Assembly: GCA_964242415.1 (NCBI GenBank)
Contig: CAXTAT010000008.1
Coordinates: forward strand, 112,729 to 176,728
Origin: DASWOJ01 sp964242415
Lineage (GTDB): Bacteria > Pseudomonadota > Alphaproteobacteria > Acetobacterales > Acetobacteraceae
Length of the DNA: 64,000 nucleotides
Direction: 5' to 3'
The notes under the pieces: model-generated
What the model was told of the DNA's origin: nothing
What the model saw: only the letters and a program-made list of their open reading frames with translations
The model's database searches: none
Made by a program: the position numbers and the translations under genes
In this document: one piece after another, positions 51,570 to 59,045 of the stretch
How the letters are laid out: every line of letters starts with the position of its first letter
Numbering within the stretch: the stretch's first letter is position 1

Positions 51570-52042
51570 GGTAGTGTCTCAGTTTGAAATCTGAGCCTGC
51601 TCGGACTGACGCTTGCGGTCTGCGCCTAGGTCGCAGGTGATGACAACCGACTAAGCCTCACGGTAAGTGGGTATTTGGAGGAGGCATGGTCGTTACTGAA
51701 CGTGATGGAGTATATTCGGCACAACACATCACTGGCCCCACTCACAACCTGCTGCGCCTGAAGCTGCGGCGAGGAGGTGGCCAAGCGTTCTCGGTGACGG
51801 TCCTGCCGCCGGTCGGGCAGTGCCAGCACCATGGTGGACTGACTGCGGAAGAGATGGTTCCCGCGATCCAAGCGGGGGTTGCGCGCGCCAACGCGGCTTT
51901 AGGGACTGATTACGCGGTAGAAGGTGCGGAAATTGTAGCGAACGATAGTCGGCAACCCGCCGTGTATGAGCTTCTTGCTTGTAGGATCGTTAAGGGAGCG
52001 GCTGAGAAATCGAGGCAGTCCACTTCAAACTGAGACACCACC
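51570..52042. mobile_element. 473-bp inverted-repeat element with a passenger gene and no transposase
   Basis: The ends are GGTAGTGTCTCAGTTTGAA (left) and, reverse-complemented, GGTGGTGTCTCAGTTTGAA (right): 18 of 19 bases match. CGTGCAGC is duplicated on both sides (51562-51569 and 52043-52050), an 8-bp target duplication. Removing the element restores the HsdM reading frame. The only sizeable gene inside (51686-52033) is not a transposase, so the element must be moved in trans. GG-starting ends and 8-bp duplications would fit IS1595-like or some other DDE families; I cannot decide. Confidence 0.88.
51686..52033 (+). CDS. Passenger gene of the 473-bp element, unknown function
   Basis: 115 residues. 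ATG 51686 has a perfect GGAGGAGG nearby. LLRLKLRRGGGQAFSVTVLP, EEMVPAIQAGVARANAALGT and DYAVEGAEIVANDSRQPAVY suggest a mixed alpha/beta, soluble protein; no membrane segment, signal or transposase motif was seen. The stop codon falls in the right inverted repeat. Its strong start signal and open length argue for a real gene carried as cargo. Confidence 0.6.
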   Translation: MVVTERDGVYSAQHITGPTHNLLRLKLRRGGGQAFSVTVLPPVGQCQHHGGLTAEEMVPAIQAGVARANAALGTDYAVEGAEIVANDSRQPAVYELLACRIVKGAAEKSRQSTSN

Positions 52043-52101
52043 CGTGCAGCCCGCTTCCTTCCGCAGCACGTTGTCCAAGTTCTTGAAGGTCTGCTCGAAC
52101 A

Positions 52102-52191
52102 TCAATTACTTCCAGCTTCTATCCATGGATTGATCACCTTGATGGCGGGGGCCAGCGCCTTGGACGGGACGTTCGTATCCAGAAGGATCAT
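52102..52191 (-). pseudogene. Truncated FitB-like PIN toxin
   Basis: ATG 52191 overlaps the end of the antitoxin relic and begins MILLDTNVPSKALAPAIKVI, which matches only the first strand of a FitB/VapC PIN domain. A TGA follows after 29 codons, at 52102-52104, and overlaps the hsdM ATG. The catalytic second, third and fourth acidic residues are missing. Confidence 0.5.
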
Positions 52192-52433
52192 TCCCCAAAG
52201 GGCGGCGCCCGCATCGGGTCGCGGACGACGGAAGGCAGCTCCACTCCGCCGAGCGGCGCGAACCTGGCGCGGATGGACGCGGCCAGTCTGCCCTTGCGCG
52301 GCGGCTCGCGGCCGAGTGTAGCGCGGAGGATGTCGCGTGCCTTATCCTCGACGGAGCGTCCGTGACCCTACGCCCGGATGCGGAGACGGCGCTTCAGCGC
52401 GTCATCAAGGTTGCTGATCGTGATGCTCGCCAC
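52188..52433 (-). pseudogene. FitA-like ribbon-helix-helix antitoxin with a nonsense codon
   Basis: GTG 52433 starts VASITISNLDDALKRRLRIR, a clear FitA DNA-binding domain. A TAG at 52368-52370 then interrupts, and the frame continues with HGRSVEDKARDILRATLG, the next helix of the same family, to TGA 52188. The stop thus lies exactly where Ala/Arg is expected. It pairs with the truncated toxin relic directly after it. Confidence 0.7.
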
Positions 52434-52562
52434 TGCGCGGCCCCTTATTGATAAAGTGCAGGATAGGTGGGGATGGCCGGGTTCGCACGCGGGAACATGG
52501 CGTCAGGCAACGGGCATGCCCAGGCTGATCGCTTGCAATTCAAGAACGCCGCCTCCTGTTTG

Positions 52563-52705
52563 TCTCTCCAGGAGAGGGTCGGGGTGAGGGAAGCCGCAAG
52601 AGGCTGCCTTGCCCGTTCGAGCGCGAAATCTGCTGCTGAACCAGCAAGGTTCGGCGCTTGCCGCTTCCCTCACCCCGGCCCTCTCCCGGAGGGAGAGGGA
52701 GCAGT
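52563..52705. repeat. Paired inverted REP-like element, family A
   Basis: Left arm CTCTCCAGGAGAGGG plus TCGGGGTGAGGG, right arm CCTCACCCCGGCCCTCTCCC plus GGAGGGAGAGGG, about 80 bp apart. The inner sequence differs from the other copies. It precedes the end of the dehalogenase-like gene. Confidence 0.85.
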
Positions 52706-52719
52706 CCCACCGGCTTGCG

Positions 52720-53607
52720 TCAGTCCAAGAACCCCTCCAGATGCGCCAGCACCTCGCCCGGCGCTTCCTCCGCCAGGTAGTGCCCGCTGTCCACCGCCGC
52801 GCCCGTCACCTCTGCCGAGCAGTACTGCCGCCACAGCGCCACCGGGTCATACCAGCCGCCCACCTTCCCCTTCGCCCCCCACAGCGCCAGCATCGGGCAT
52901 CCTACCCGGCGCCCCTCCGCCCGGCTGATGCGGTCGTGCTGCAGGTCGATGGTGGCGGCGGCGCGATAGTCCTCGCACATGCCGGTGATCGCCGCCGGGT
53001 CGTGCGCGGCGGCGAGGTAGTCCTCCAGCGCCTCGGGCCGGAAGAACGACGGCGGCTTCGGCTCGCGGGAGGTGTGGGCGCGGAACCAGGTTTCCGGCGC
53101 CGCATTGATCAGCTCCTCCGGGAACGGGTGCGGCTGCGCGAACCAGAACCAGTGGTAGTACCCCAGGGCGAACGACATATCGGTGCGCTCGAAGTGCTCG
53201 ATGGTCGGCACAATGTCCATGACGGCTAGGCGCTGCACCCGGTCCGGGTTGTCGAGCGCCAGGCGGTGCGCCACCCGGGCGCCGCGGTCGTGGCTGACCA
53301 CCTGGAACCGGTCGTGGCCCAGGCCCTGCATCAGCTCCGCCATGTCGCGCGCCATGCTGGCCTTGGCGTAGGGGGCATGGTCCCCGGTGGCGCCGGGCTT
53401 GAAGCTGCCGCCGTAGCCGCGCAGGTCCGGGCAGACGACGGTGTGGCGCTCGGCCAGGGCCGGGGCGACGGCGTGCCACATGGCATGGGTCTGCGGGTTG
53501 CCGTGCAGCAGCAGCACCGGCGGGCCGGAGCCGCCGTGGCGCAGCCGCAACTCGCCGTCGCGCACGCGGCGGGTGGTCAGGGTGAAGCCGTCGAAGAATC
53601 CGTCCAT
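52720..53607 (-). CDS. Alpha/beta hydrolase, fluoroacetate-dehalogenase-like
   Basis: 295 residues from ATG 53607; the frame extends upstream without conservation. VLLLHGNPQTHAMWHAVAPA is the oxyanion loop, VVSHDRGARVAHRLAL supplies an Asp nucleophile in the HDRGxR context of DehH1-type fluoroacetate dehalogenases, and GHYLAEEAPGEVLAHLEGFL carries the catalytic His. CPDLRGYGGSFKP is also typical. Halogenated-acid or epoxide substrates are possible; cytoplasmic. The family-A repeat lies just after its stop. Confidence 0.82.
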   Translation of the reverse strand: MDGFFDGFTLTTRRVRDGELRLRHGGSGPPVLLLHGNPQTHAMWHAVAPALAERHTVVCPDLRGYGGSFKPGATGDHAPYAKASMARDMAELMQGLGHDRFQVVSHDRGARVAHRLALDNPDRVQRLAVMDIVPTIEHFERTDMSFALGYYHWFWFAQPHPFPEELINAAPETWFRAHTSREPKPPSFFRPEALEDYLAAAHDPAAITGMCEDYRAAATIDLQHDRISRAEGRRVGCPMLALWGAKGKVGGWYDPVALWRQYCSAEVTGAAVDSGHYLAEEAPGEVLAHLEGFLD

Positions 53608-53759
53608 GCCATCCTCAACGCTCGTTGCGGCTCCAGGTTGGCGGCGGGCGGTGGCAGGAGTATGGCGGGAGGGCTGTCCCGAACGCCAGCTTGGCTGCTG
53701 GCGTTCGTGGGCGTGCCAGGGGGATGGATGCTCGGAGCCTGCCAAGAAGCCATGACTGC

Positions 53760-55064
53760 GTGACGCCAGACCTGTCGAGGGCCGGGCTGTTGGAGGATGG
53801 GGTGGTTGTGGTGGGGGCCGGCGTGGCCGGGCTGTCCGCCGCCGCGCACCTCCGCGCCGCGGGCGTCCGCGTGACCGTGCTGGAGGCCGGCTCCCGCATC
53901 GGCGGCCGTGCCCATACGGTGCGTCCGGCCGTGCTGGGCGGGGAGGTGCTGGACCTCGGCGCGGCCTGGCTGCACGCGGGCCACGGCAACCCGCTGGCCG
54001 CTATTGCCGCCGCTGCTGGGGACGGGTTGATCGACTCCGACGCGCTGCGCACCGAGCGGCTGTTCGTCGCCGGCCGTGACGCCGCCGGGGCGGACCATGC
54101 GGCCTATGAGGCGTGCTGGGCGCAGGTGGAGACCCTGGTGCCCCCTGACGCCGATGTCTCGCTGGCGCACCTGATGACGGCGCTGGCTGGCAATCCATGG
54201 GCGCCGACGGTGGCGCTGTGGGAGGGTGCGATCATTGCCGCCGCCGATGCGGACGTGCTCAGCGCGCAGGATTGGCACCGGAACCTGCTGCCGCCGCCCA
54301 ACTTGCTGCTGCCCGGCGGGCTTGGCGCCTTCGTGGCGCGGCGGCTGGCGACAGCCGTGCGCCTGGACGCGCCGGTGGGACGCATCGGTTGGGGCGGGCC
54401 CGGCGTGGCGGTCGGGACGCCGGGGGGTACGCTGCATGCGGCGGCCTGCATCATCACGGTCTCGACCGGGGTGCTGGCGGCGGGGGTCATACGCTTCGAC
54501 CCGCCGCTGCCCCTGGCGGTGCTGGCGGCGGTGGACGGGCTGCCGATGGGGCTGCTGTCCAAGGTGGCCCTGCCCGCGCCCGGGGCGGACCGCATGGGGG
54601 TGACCGACAATGCGACCCTGGTGCAGCAGGTGGCGCCGGGTGAGGCGGGCATGACGTTCAATGCGTGGCCGCTGGGGCGCGGGCACCTGGTCGGCTTCGC
54701 CGGCGGCCGGGCGGCTTGGGCGGTAGCGGGCGACGACCGCGCGGCGGAGGCGATGGCGCGGGACGCGGTGCGGGCGATGCTGGGAGGGGACGCCGGGCCG
54801 GGCGCCGTGGTGACGGACTGGGGCACGGACCCGCTGTTCCGCGGCTCCTACGCCTATGCGCGGCCGGGGCATGCGAGCAGCCGCGGCGTGCTGGCCGACG
54901 CCTTCCCGGGGGAGCGGCTGCTGTTTGCCGGGGAGGCGTGCCGGGTGGACGGGCTGGCTGGCACGGTGGGCGGGGCTTGGCTGAGCGGGCGGGATGCGGC
55001 GGCGCGGCTGCTGCGAGCCGGGCTAGTCCGTAGCGGCGGTCCTGATGAAAGTGCAACCTGGTAA
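53760..55064 (+). CDS. FAD-dependent amine oxidase/oxidoreductase
   Basis: About 434 residues from GTG 53760. GVVVVGAGVAGLSAAAHLRA and VTVLEAGSRIGGRAHTVRP bind FAD, and the C-terminal LLFAGEACRVDGLAGTVGGA with SGRDAAARLL closes the flavin site, giving the monoamine-oxidase/polyamine-oxidase fold. Residues in the middle (AGHGNPLAAIAAAAGDGLID, LLPGGLGAFVARRLA) are consistent. Substrate unknown. It is divergent from the dehalogenase-like gene. Confidence 0.85.
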   Translation: MTPDLSRAGLLEDGVVVVGAGVAGLSAAAHLRAAGVRVTVLEAGSRIGGRAHTVRPAVLGGEVLDLGAAWLHAGHGNPLAAIAAAAGDGLIDSDALRTERLFVAGRDAAGADHAAYEACWAQVETLVPPDADVSLAHLMTALAGNPWAPTVALWEGAIIAAADADVLSAQDWHRNLLPPPNLLLPGGLGAFVARRLATAVRLDAPVGRIGWGGPGVAVGTPGGTLHAAACIITVSTGVLAAGVIRFDPPLPLAVLAAVDGLPMGLLSKVALPAPGADRMGVTDNATLVQQVAPGEAGMTFNAWPLGRGHLVGFAGGRAAWAVAGDDRAAEAMARDAVRAMLGGDAGPGAVVTDWGTDPLFRGSYAYARPGHASSRGVLADAFPGERLLFAGEACRVDGLAGTVGGAWLSGRDAAARLLRAGLVRSGGPDESATW

Positions 55065-55110
55065 AGTCGACGGCGGCGAGCTGTCGTAGGTGCAAGACGG
55101 TTCTACCGCC

Positions 55111-55530
55111 TCAGCACTCCAAAGCACGCAGGTAGGACGGCCGGGTCGCGGCAAGCTGCAGCATGGGCCTGTCCCGCGTCACCAAGATCAGGTGCCGCAA
55201 CCGTGCTGTCGCGATCAGGAAGCAATCCCCCGGGTCGCTGCGGCCATAGGTTTCAGGGACGACCGCCGCCTCTGCAGCGACAGCAAGAGTGATCGTGGCC
55301 AGCTTGGCACCGGTGATCCTCAATGCTTCCCGGAACCAGACATTTGGCGCCATGCCCAATTCGGGGCGGTTCACCCGCTTGCGGTCGGCCACACCCAGTT
55401 CCCAGGCTGTGATGGCGGATACGTATAGCCCGTTCATATCCTGCGCCGCGGCAATGGCATCGCGGGCGCCCTGGGTTCCCAACTCGCCGCGCAACGTCCA
55501 AAGCAAGGTATAGGAGTCCAGCAACAGCAC
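55111..55530 (-). CDS. vapC: PIN-domain toxin (VapC type)
   Basis: 139 residues from GTG 55530. All four acidic positions are present: MLLLDSYTLLWTLRG (Asp), SAITAWELGV (Glu), DPGDCFLIATARL (Asp) and LVTRDRPMLQL (Asp). The length is normal. Such ribonucleases cleave tRNA or rRNA when freed from their antitoxin. The partner lies directly upstream, 15 bp away. Unlike the two other PIN relics in this window, it looks intact. Confidence 0.85.
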   Translation of the reverse strand: MLLLDSYTLLWTLRGELGTQGARDAIAAAQDMNGLYVSAITAWELGVADRKRVNRPELGMAPNVWFREALRITGAKLATITLAVAAEAAVVPETYGRSDPGDCFLIATARLRHLILVTRDRPMLQLAATRPSYLRALEC

Positions 55531-55545
55531 CGTACGAGGCTGTTG

Positions 55546-55752
55546 CTACTGTCTAGCAGCCTCCCAATCCGCCTTTTCCAGCGCGAGGACCTGCTCATAG
55601 ATGGGCTTGGTCAGGTCAATGCGGGGGTCAAGATCAAGAACAATGTCCCGCATGGCCCCATATCCCTGAGGAGTCCTACCCGTCACCGGGCCAATGTGAT
55701 CGCTCGGGTGGATTGCTTCATTGGCAGGAATGATAGCTGGCTTGCGTCGCAT
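55546..55752 (-). CDS. Antitoxin of the PIN toxin-antitoxin pair
   Basis: 68 residues from ATG 55752 (the frame can extend upstream). AIIPANEAIHPSDHIGPVTG and MRDIVLDLDPRIDLTKPIYE are moderately acidic; the C-terminal helix VLALEKADWEAARQ may bind the toxin. I do not recognise a standard DNA-binding domain. The identity as antitoxin rests on size, order and closeness to the toxin gene. Confidence 0.6.
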   Translation of the reverse strand: MRRKPAIIPANEAIHPSDHIGPVTGRTPQGYGAMRDIVLDLDPRIDLTKPIYEQVLALEKADWEAARQ

Positions 55753-55797
55753 AGAAAGAACAATGCGTGCCCGGCAGCCCCGTTTCAAGCAGCTCTC

Positions 55798-56556
55798 TCA
55801 CGGCCCCCCGTTGATCGTCAGCACCGTCCCATTGGTGTAGGCCGACACCGGGCTGGCCAGGAACGCCACCGCCGCGCCGATCTCCTCCGGCGTGGCTGGG
55901 CGGCCGTATGGCATCCCTGCGCATAGCTCCATCCAACGCCCGGCGTCCCCCAGCTCCTCCCCGGCGCGGTGCCGCAGCAGGCGTTCCAGCCGCTCCGTGG
56001 CGACCGGCCCCGGGTTGATGGCCACCGCCCGCAACCCGTCCCGCCGCCCGCCGCGGCCCAGCGCGCGGGTGAACGCCATCAGCGCCGCATTGCCCGCCAC
56101 GCCCGCGACGTAGCCGGGATCGAACGTCTCCCCCGCCGCGCCGATCACGTTGACGATCACGCCCTGCCGCGCCGCCAGCGCCGGGTAAAGCGCCCGGCAC
56201 AGGCTGATGAAGCCGAACACCTTCAAGTCCCAGGCCGCCCGCAGCGTCGCGTCGTCCACCGCCAGCAGCCCGCCCGGCGGGATCGCCCCGGCGTTGTTGA
56301 CCAGCACGTCCACCTCGCCCGCCGCGGCTGCGACGCGCTCCACCTCGGCCTGCTGCGACAGGTCGGCGGGCATCACCTCCACCCGGACCTGGCGCTTGTC
56401 GCGGATCGCGCCGGCAGCCGCCTCCAGCGCGGCCGGGTCACGGGCGACCAGCAGCAGGTCGCAGCCCTCCGCCGCCAGCAGGTCGGCGCTGGCGCGGCCG
56501 ATGCCCTTGGAGCCGCCCGTCACCAGGGCGCGCTTGCCCTGCAGGTGGAGGTCCAT
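55798..56556 (-). CDS. SDR-family protein lacking the canonical YxxxK
   Basis: 252 residues. The Rossmann motif VTGGSKGIGRASADLLAAEG and VDVLVNNAGAIPPGGL are regular. At the place of YxxxK the sequence reads YVAGVAGNAALMAFTRALG: alignment by the following AALxxFTRAL helix puts Asn where Lys should be and Gly where Tyr should be. Catalysis as a normal dehydrogenase is therefore doubtful. It is the last gene of the MFS-GATase-DoxX-SDR operon. Confidence 0.85.
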   Translation of the reverse strand: MDLHLQGKRALVTGGSKGIGRASADLLAAEGCDLLLVARDPAALEAAAGAIRDKRQVRVEVMPADLSQQAEVERVAAAAGEVDVLVNNAGAIPPGGLLAVDDATLRAAWDLKVFGFISLCRALYPALAARQGVIVNVIGAAGETFDPGYVAGVAGNAALMAFTRALGRGGRRDGLRAVAINPGPVATERLERLLRHRAGEELGDAGRWMELCAGMPYGRPATPEEIGAAVAFLASPVSAYTNGTVLTINGGP

Positions 56557-56559
56557 CGG

Positions 56560-56991
56560 TCAGGCCGTCAGGCGCTGCTTGCGGCCGGGCCGGGCCAACT
56601 GCCCGTCCACGCTGTATGCGCCGCCGCCCACCACGACGAAGGCCAGGAAGCCGCCCGCGATCGCCAGGTTCTTCATGAACTGGATTTGCTGCGCGATGTC
56701 GGCGAAGCCGGTGTGCGCCAGCAGCGCCGTCGCCACGGCGAACACCGCCAGCACCCCCGCGATCACCCGGGTCTGCACGCCCAGCAGGAACAGGATGCCG
56801 CCGCCCAACTCCACGCAGACGGCGATGATGTAGGCCAGGAAAGGGATCGGCACGCCGATGTGCGCAAAGTACGCCTGGTAAAACTCTGGGGCCGTGAACT
56901 TGGCGAAGCCGCTGAGGATGAACAGCACCGACGCCAGCACGCGGCCCAGCAAGATCAGCGTGTTCGCCGGGGTGGAGTATTGAGTATTCAT
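56560..56991 (-). CDS. DoxX family membrane protein
   Basis: 143 residues with four membrane segments (TLILLGRVLASVLFILSGFA, FLAYIIAVCVELGGGILFLL, VIAGVLAVFAVATALLAHTG, FLAFVVVGGGAYSVDG). FAKFTAPEFYQAYFAHIGVP is typical of DoxX/DoxD-like quinone-linked or unknown membrane proteins. Its ATG overlaps the GATase stop (ATGA), and the SDR gene follows 3 bp later. Confidence 0.88.
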   Translation of the reverse strand: MNTQYSTPANTLILLGRVLASVLFILSGFAKFTAPEFYQAYFAHIGVPIPFLAYIIAVCVELGGGILFLLGVQTRVIAGVLAVFAVATALLAHTGFADIAQQIQFMKNLAIAGGFLAFVVVGGGAYSVDGQLARPGRKQRLTA

Positions 56992-57728
56992 GCAGCCCTC
57001 CTGATTTGGCCGGAATACGCCCGGCAGGCGTCGCCGAAGGCGCGGAACAGCGCCATGCTATGCGGGTCGGCGGCGAAGTCCCACTCCGGGTGCCACTGCA
57101 CCGCCAGCGCGAAGCCGGCGCCGTCCACCCGCACGCCCTCGATGGTGCCATCGTCCGCCACCGCCTCCGCCACCAGGCGGCCGGCCAGGCGGTCGATGGC
57201 CTGCTCGTGCACCGAGTTCACCCGGATGCGGTCCTGGCCGATGATCGCCGCCATCCGGCCGGTCAGCGCCACGTCGTGCTTGGGACGGTACTGCTCGGGC
57301 TTGGTGCCGGGGCCGCCGCGGTGGTCCCCGCGGCCGGGCACGTCGTGCACCTGCTGGTGCAGGCTGCCGCCAAGCGCCACGTTCAGCTCCTGGATGCCGC
57401 GGCAGATCGCGAACACCGGCACGCCCCGGCGAAGTGCTGCATGGATCAGCGGGAAGCTCGTGCTGTCCCGGGCGGGGTCGTGCATGTCCGGCGTCAGGTC
57501 CTCCGCGGCGCCGTAGTGCGCGGGGTCCACGTTGCTGGGGCTGCCCGGCAGCAACAGGCCGTCCAGCCGGTCCAGGATGGCCAGCGCGGCCTCTCCCACC
57601 GGGGGGATCATGACCGGGATGCCGCCGCTGGCGCCCATCAGCGCCGCAGCATAGCGCGCCGGGGTGGCGTGCTGCAGGTGTCCGTTCAGCACCCGCGCGC
57701 AGGCGGGAAGGCCGATCAGAAGGCTCAT
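56988..57728 (-). CDS. Gamma-glutamyl-gamma-aminobutyrate hydrolase family (class I glutamine-amidotransferase-like) protein
   Basis: 246 residues. FAICRGIQELNVALGGSLHQ carries the nucleophilic Cys, and LAVQWHPEWDF the His-Glu pair of the triad. LLLPGSPSNVDPAHYG is like PuuD, which cleaves gamma-glutamyl-GABA in putrescine breakdown, but no other puu gene is present. It overlaps the MFS gene upstream and the DoxX gene downstream by 4 bp each. Confidence 0.85.
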   Translation of the reverse strand: MSLLIGLPACARVLNGHLQHATPARYAAALMGASGGIPVMIPPVGEAALAILDRLDGLLLPGSPSNVDPAHYGAAEDLTPDMHDPARDSTSFPLIHAALRRGVPVFAICRGIQELNVALGGSLHQQVHDVPGRGDHRGGPGTKPEQYRPKHDVALTGRMAAIIGQDRIRVNSVHEQAIDRLAGRLVAEAVADDGTIEGVRVDGAGFALAVQWHPEWDFAADPHSMALFRAFGDACRAYSGQIRRAA

Positions 57729-58927
57729 GCCGAAATTTTCTCCTTGTGCTCACTGCCGATCTTGGGCCGCAACCGGTCCGCGACAACCGTGCCCACCGCG
57801 CCGGCCAGCATCATCGCCGCCATCGGCCGCGCCGTGCCGTCGCTGAGTACCCCGACCAGCACCCCGCTGGCCGCGGCCAGGCAGAACTGCAGGGTGCCCA
57901 TCATCGCCGAGGCGCTGCCAGCCTGCCCGGCGTGGCGGGACAGCGCGCCCACGGCGGCGTTGGGCATCACGAAGCCCATCGACCCCATCGCCACCACCAC
58001 GGGCAGCACCACGCCGAACACCCCGCCCACCTGCAGCACCGCGCACCCCAGCAACGCCAGCGCCGCGGCGAAGTACACCGACACCCCCGCCCGGATCACC
58101 CGCGCCGAGCCGAACCGGGGCAGCAGCCGCGGGTTGATCTGCGACGACAGGATGAACGCCCCGGCGCTGCAGCCGAACAGCATCCCATACTGCGCCGGCG
58201 TGAAGGCATACCGCTGGATCAGCACTGGGGGCGACCCGCCGATGTAGGCGAACATGCCGAACATGCCGAACCCGCCCATCAGCGCATAGGCCAGGAACAC
58301 CCGGTCCCGCAGCACCCCTGCATAGCGCGCCACCAGCCCCGCCGCGCCCAGCCGGATGCGCCGCGACGGCTCCAGCGTATCCGGCAGGAAGCGCCACACC
58401 AGCCCGCAGCACACCGCGCCGTAGGCCACCATCAGCCAGAAGATGACGTGCCAGGGCGCTACCTCCAGCACCAGCCCGCCCAGCGTCGGCGCCAGGATCG
58501 GGGCCACGCCCATCACCAGCATCAGCCGGCTCATCAGGTGCGCCGCCGCGTGGCCGTCCGCCAGGTCGCGCACGACGGCGCGCGGGATGACCATGCTGGC
58601 CGACCCGCCGACCGCCGCCACGAAGCGCAGCACCGAGAGCGTCAGCAGGTCCGGCGCCAGCGCGCAGCCGGCGCTGGCCAGGGTGTAGAGCGCGGTGCCC
58701 AGGATCAGCGGCCCGCGCCGGCCGAAGCGGTCCGACAGCGACCCTTGGGTGAGCTGCCCCACCGCCAGCCCGGCGAACCAGGTGGCCAGGGTGATCTGCG
58801 CCGTGCCGGGCTGGCCGCCCAGGGAGGCCTCGATGGCGGGGAAGGCCGGCAGGTACATGTCGGTGGACAGCGGACCCACTGCCGTCAGGACCCCGAGCAG
58901 CACGGGCAGCCAAGCCGGATATTTCAT
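57725..58927 (-). CDS. Bcr/CflA-type MFS drug-efflux transporter
   Basis: 400 residues, 12 membrane segments. LPVLLGVLTAVGPLSTDMYL at the N-terminus and LAVGQLTQGSLSDRFGRRGP (the A-like motif of MFS transporters) are as in Bcr/CflA exporters, followed by RAVVRDLADG. It would pump small drugs or sulfonamide-like compounds out of the cell. It is the first gene of the operon and its promoter should lie near 58.9 kb. Confidence 0.9.
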   Translation of the reverse strand: MKYPAWLPVLLGVLTAVGPLSTDMYLPAFPAIEASLGGQPGTAQITLATWFAGLAVGQLTQGSLSDRFGRRGPLILGTALYTLASAGCALAPDLLTLSVLRFVAAVGGSASMVIPRAVVRDLADGHAAAHLMSRLMLVMGVAPILAPTLGGLVLEVAPWHVIFWLMVAYGAVCCGLVWRFLPDTLEPSRRIRLGAAGLVARYAGVLRDRVFLAYALMGGFGMFGMFAYIGGSPPVLIQRYAFTPAQYGMLFGCSAGAFILSSQINPRLLPRFGSARVIRAGVSVYFAAALALLGCAVLQVGGVFGVVLPVVVAMGSMGFVMPNAAVGALSRHAGQAGSASAMMGTLQFCLAAASGVLVGVLSDGTARPMAAMMLAGAVGTVVADRLRPKIGSEHKEKISA

Positions 58928-58978
58928 CTCGACATCGTGGCAGCATATCGCAGTGCAGCGTAGGTCTTTTCGCGCCGG

Positions 58979-59045
58979 GCTGGGTCACGTTTCCGGCTGG
59001 GTCACGTTTCCGGCTGGGTCACGTTTCCGGCTGGGTCAGGTTTCG
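58979..59045. repeat. 17-bp tandem repeat at the 3' end of an FkbM gene
   Basis: GCTGGGTCACGTTTCCG occurs three times perfectly (58979, 58996, 59013) and a fourth time with changes. The unit is not a multiple of three, so gain or loss of a copy shifts the frame of the final codons and stop of the neighbouring minus-strand gene. Confidence 0.95.

Larger units (their letters stand above)
51508..52102 (-). pseudogene. hsdM: Relic of hsdM (type I restriction-modification, M subunit), interrupted by a mobile element
   Basis: Reading minus, ATG 52102 starts MFEQTFKNLDNVLRKEAGCT, the well-known N-terminus of HsdM. The frame is then broken by the inserted element, and resumes at 51569 with TKLDYAEQTSWTLFLK before a TGA at 51508-51510. 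Excising 51570-52042 and one copy of the 8-bp duplication joins the two pieces in frame. Everything after the first 40 codons is gone, including the methylase domain, and no hsdS or hsdR is present, so the system was dead either before or after the insertion. Confidence 0.75.

Noticed and set aside
51686..52033. Transposase in the 473-bp element
   Set aside because: The encoded protein is too short and lacks any DDE or HUH motif.
58979..59045. CRISPR array
   Set aside because: The repeats are directly adjacent with no spacers and are only 17 bp long.
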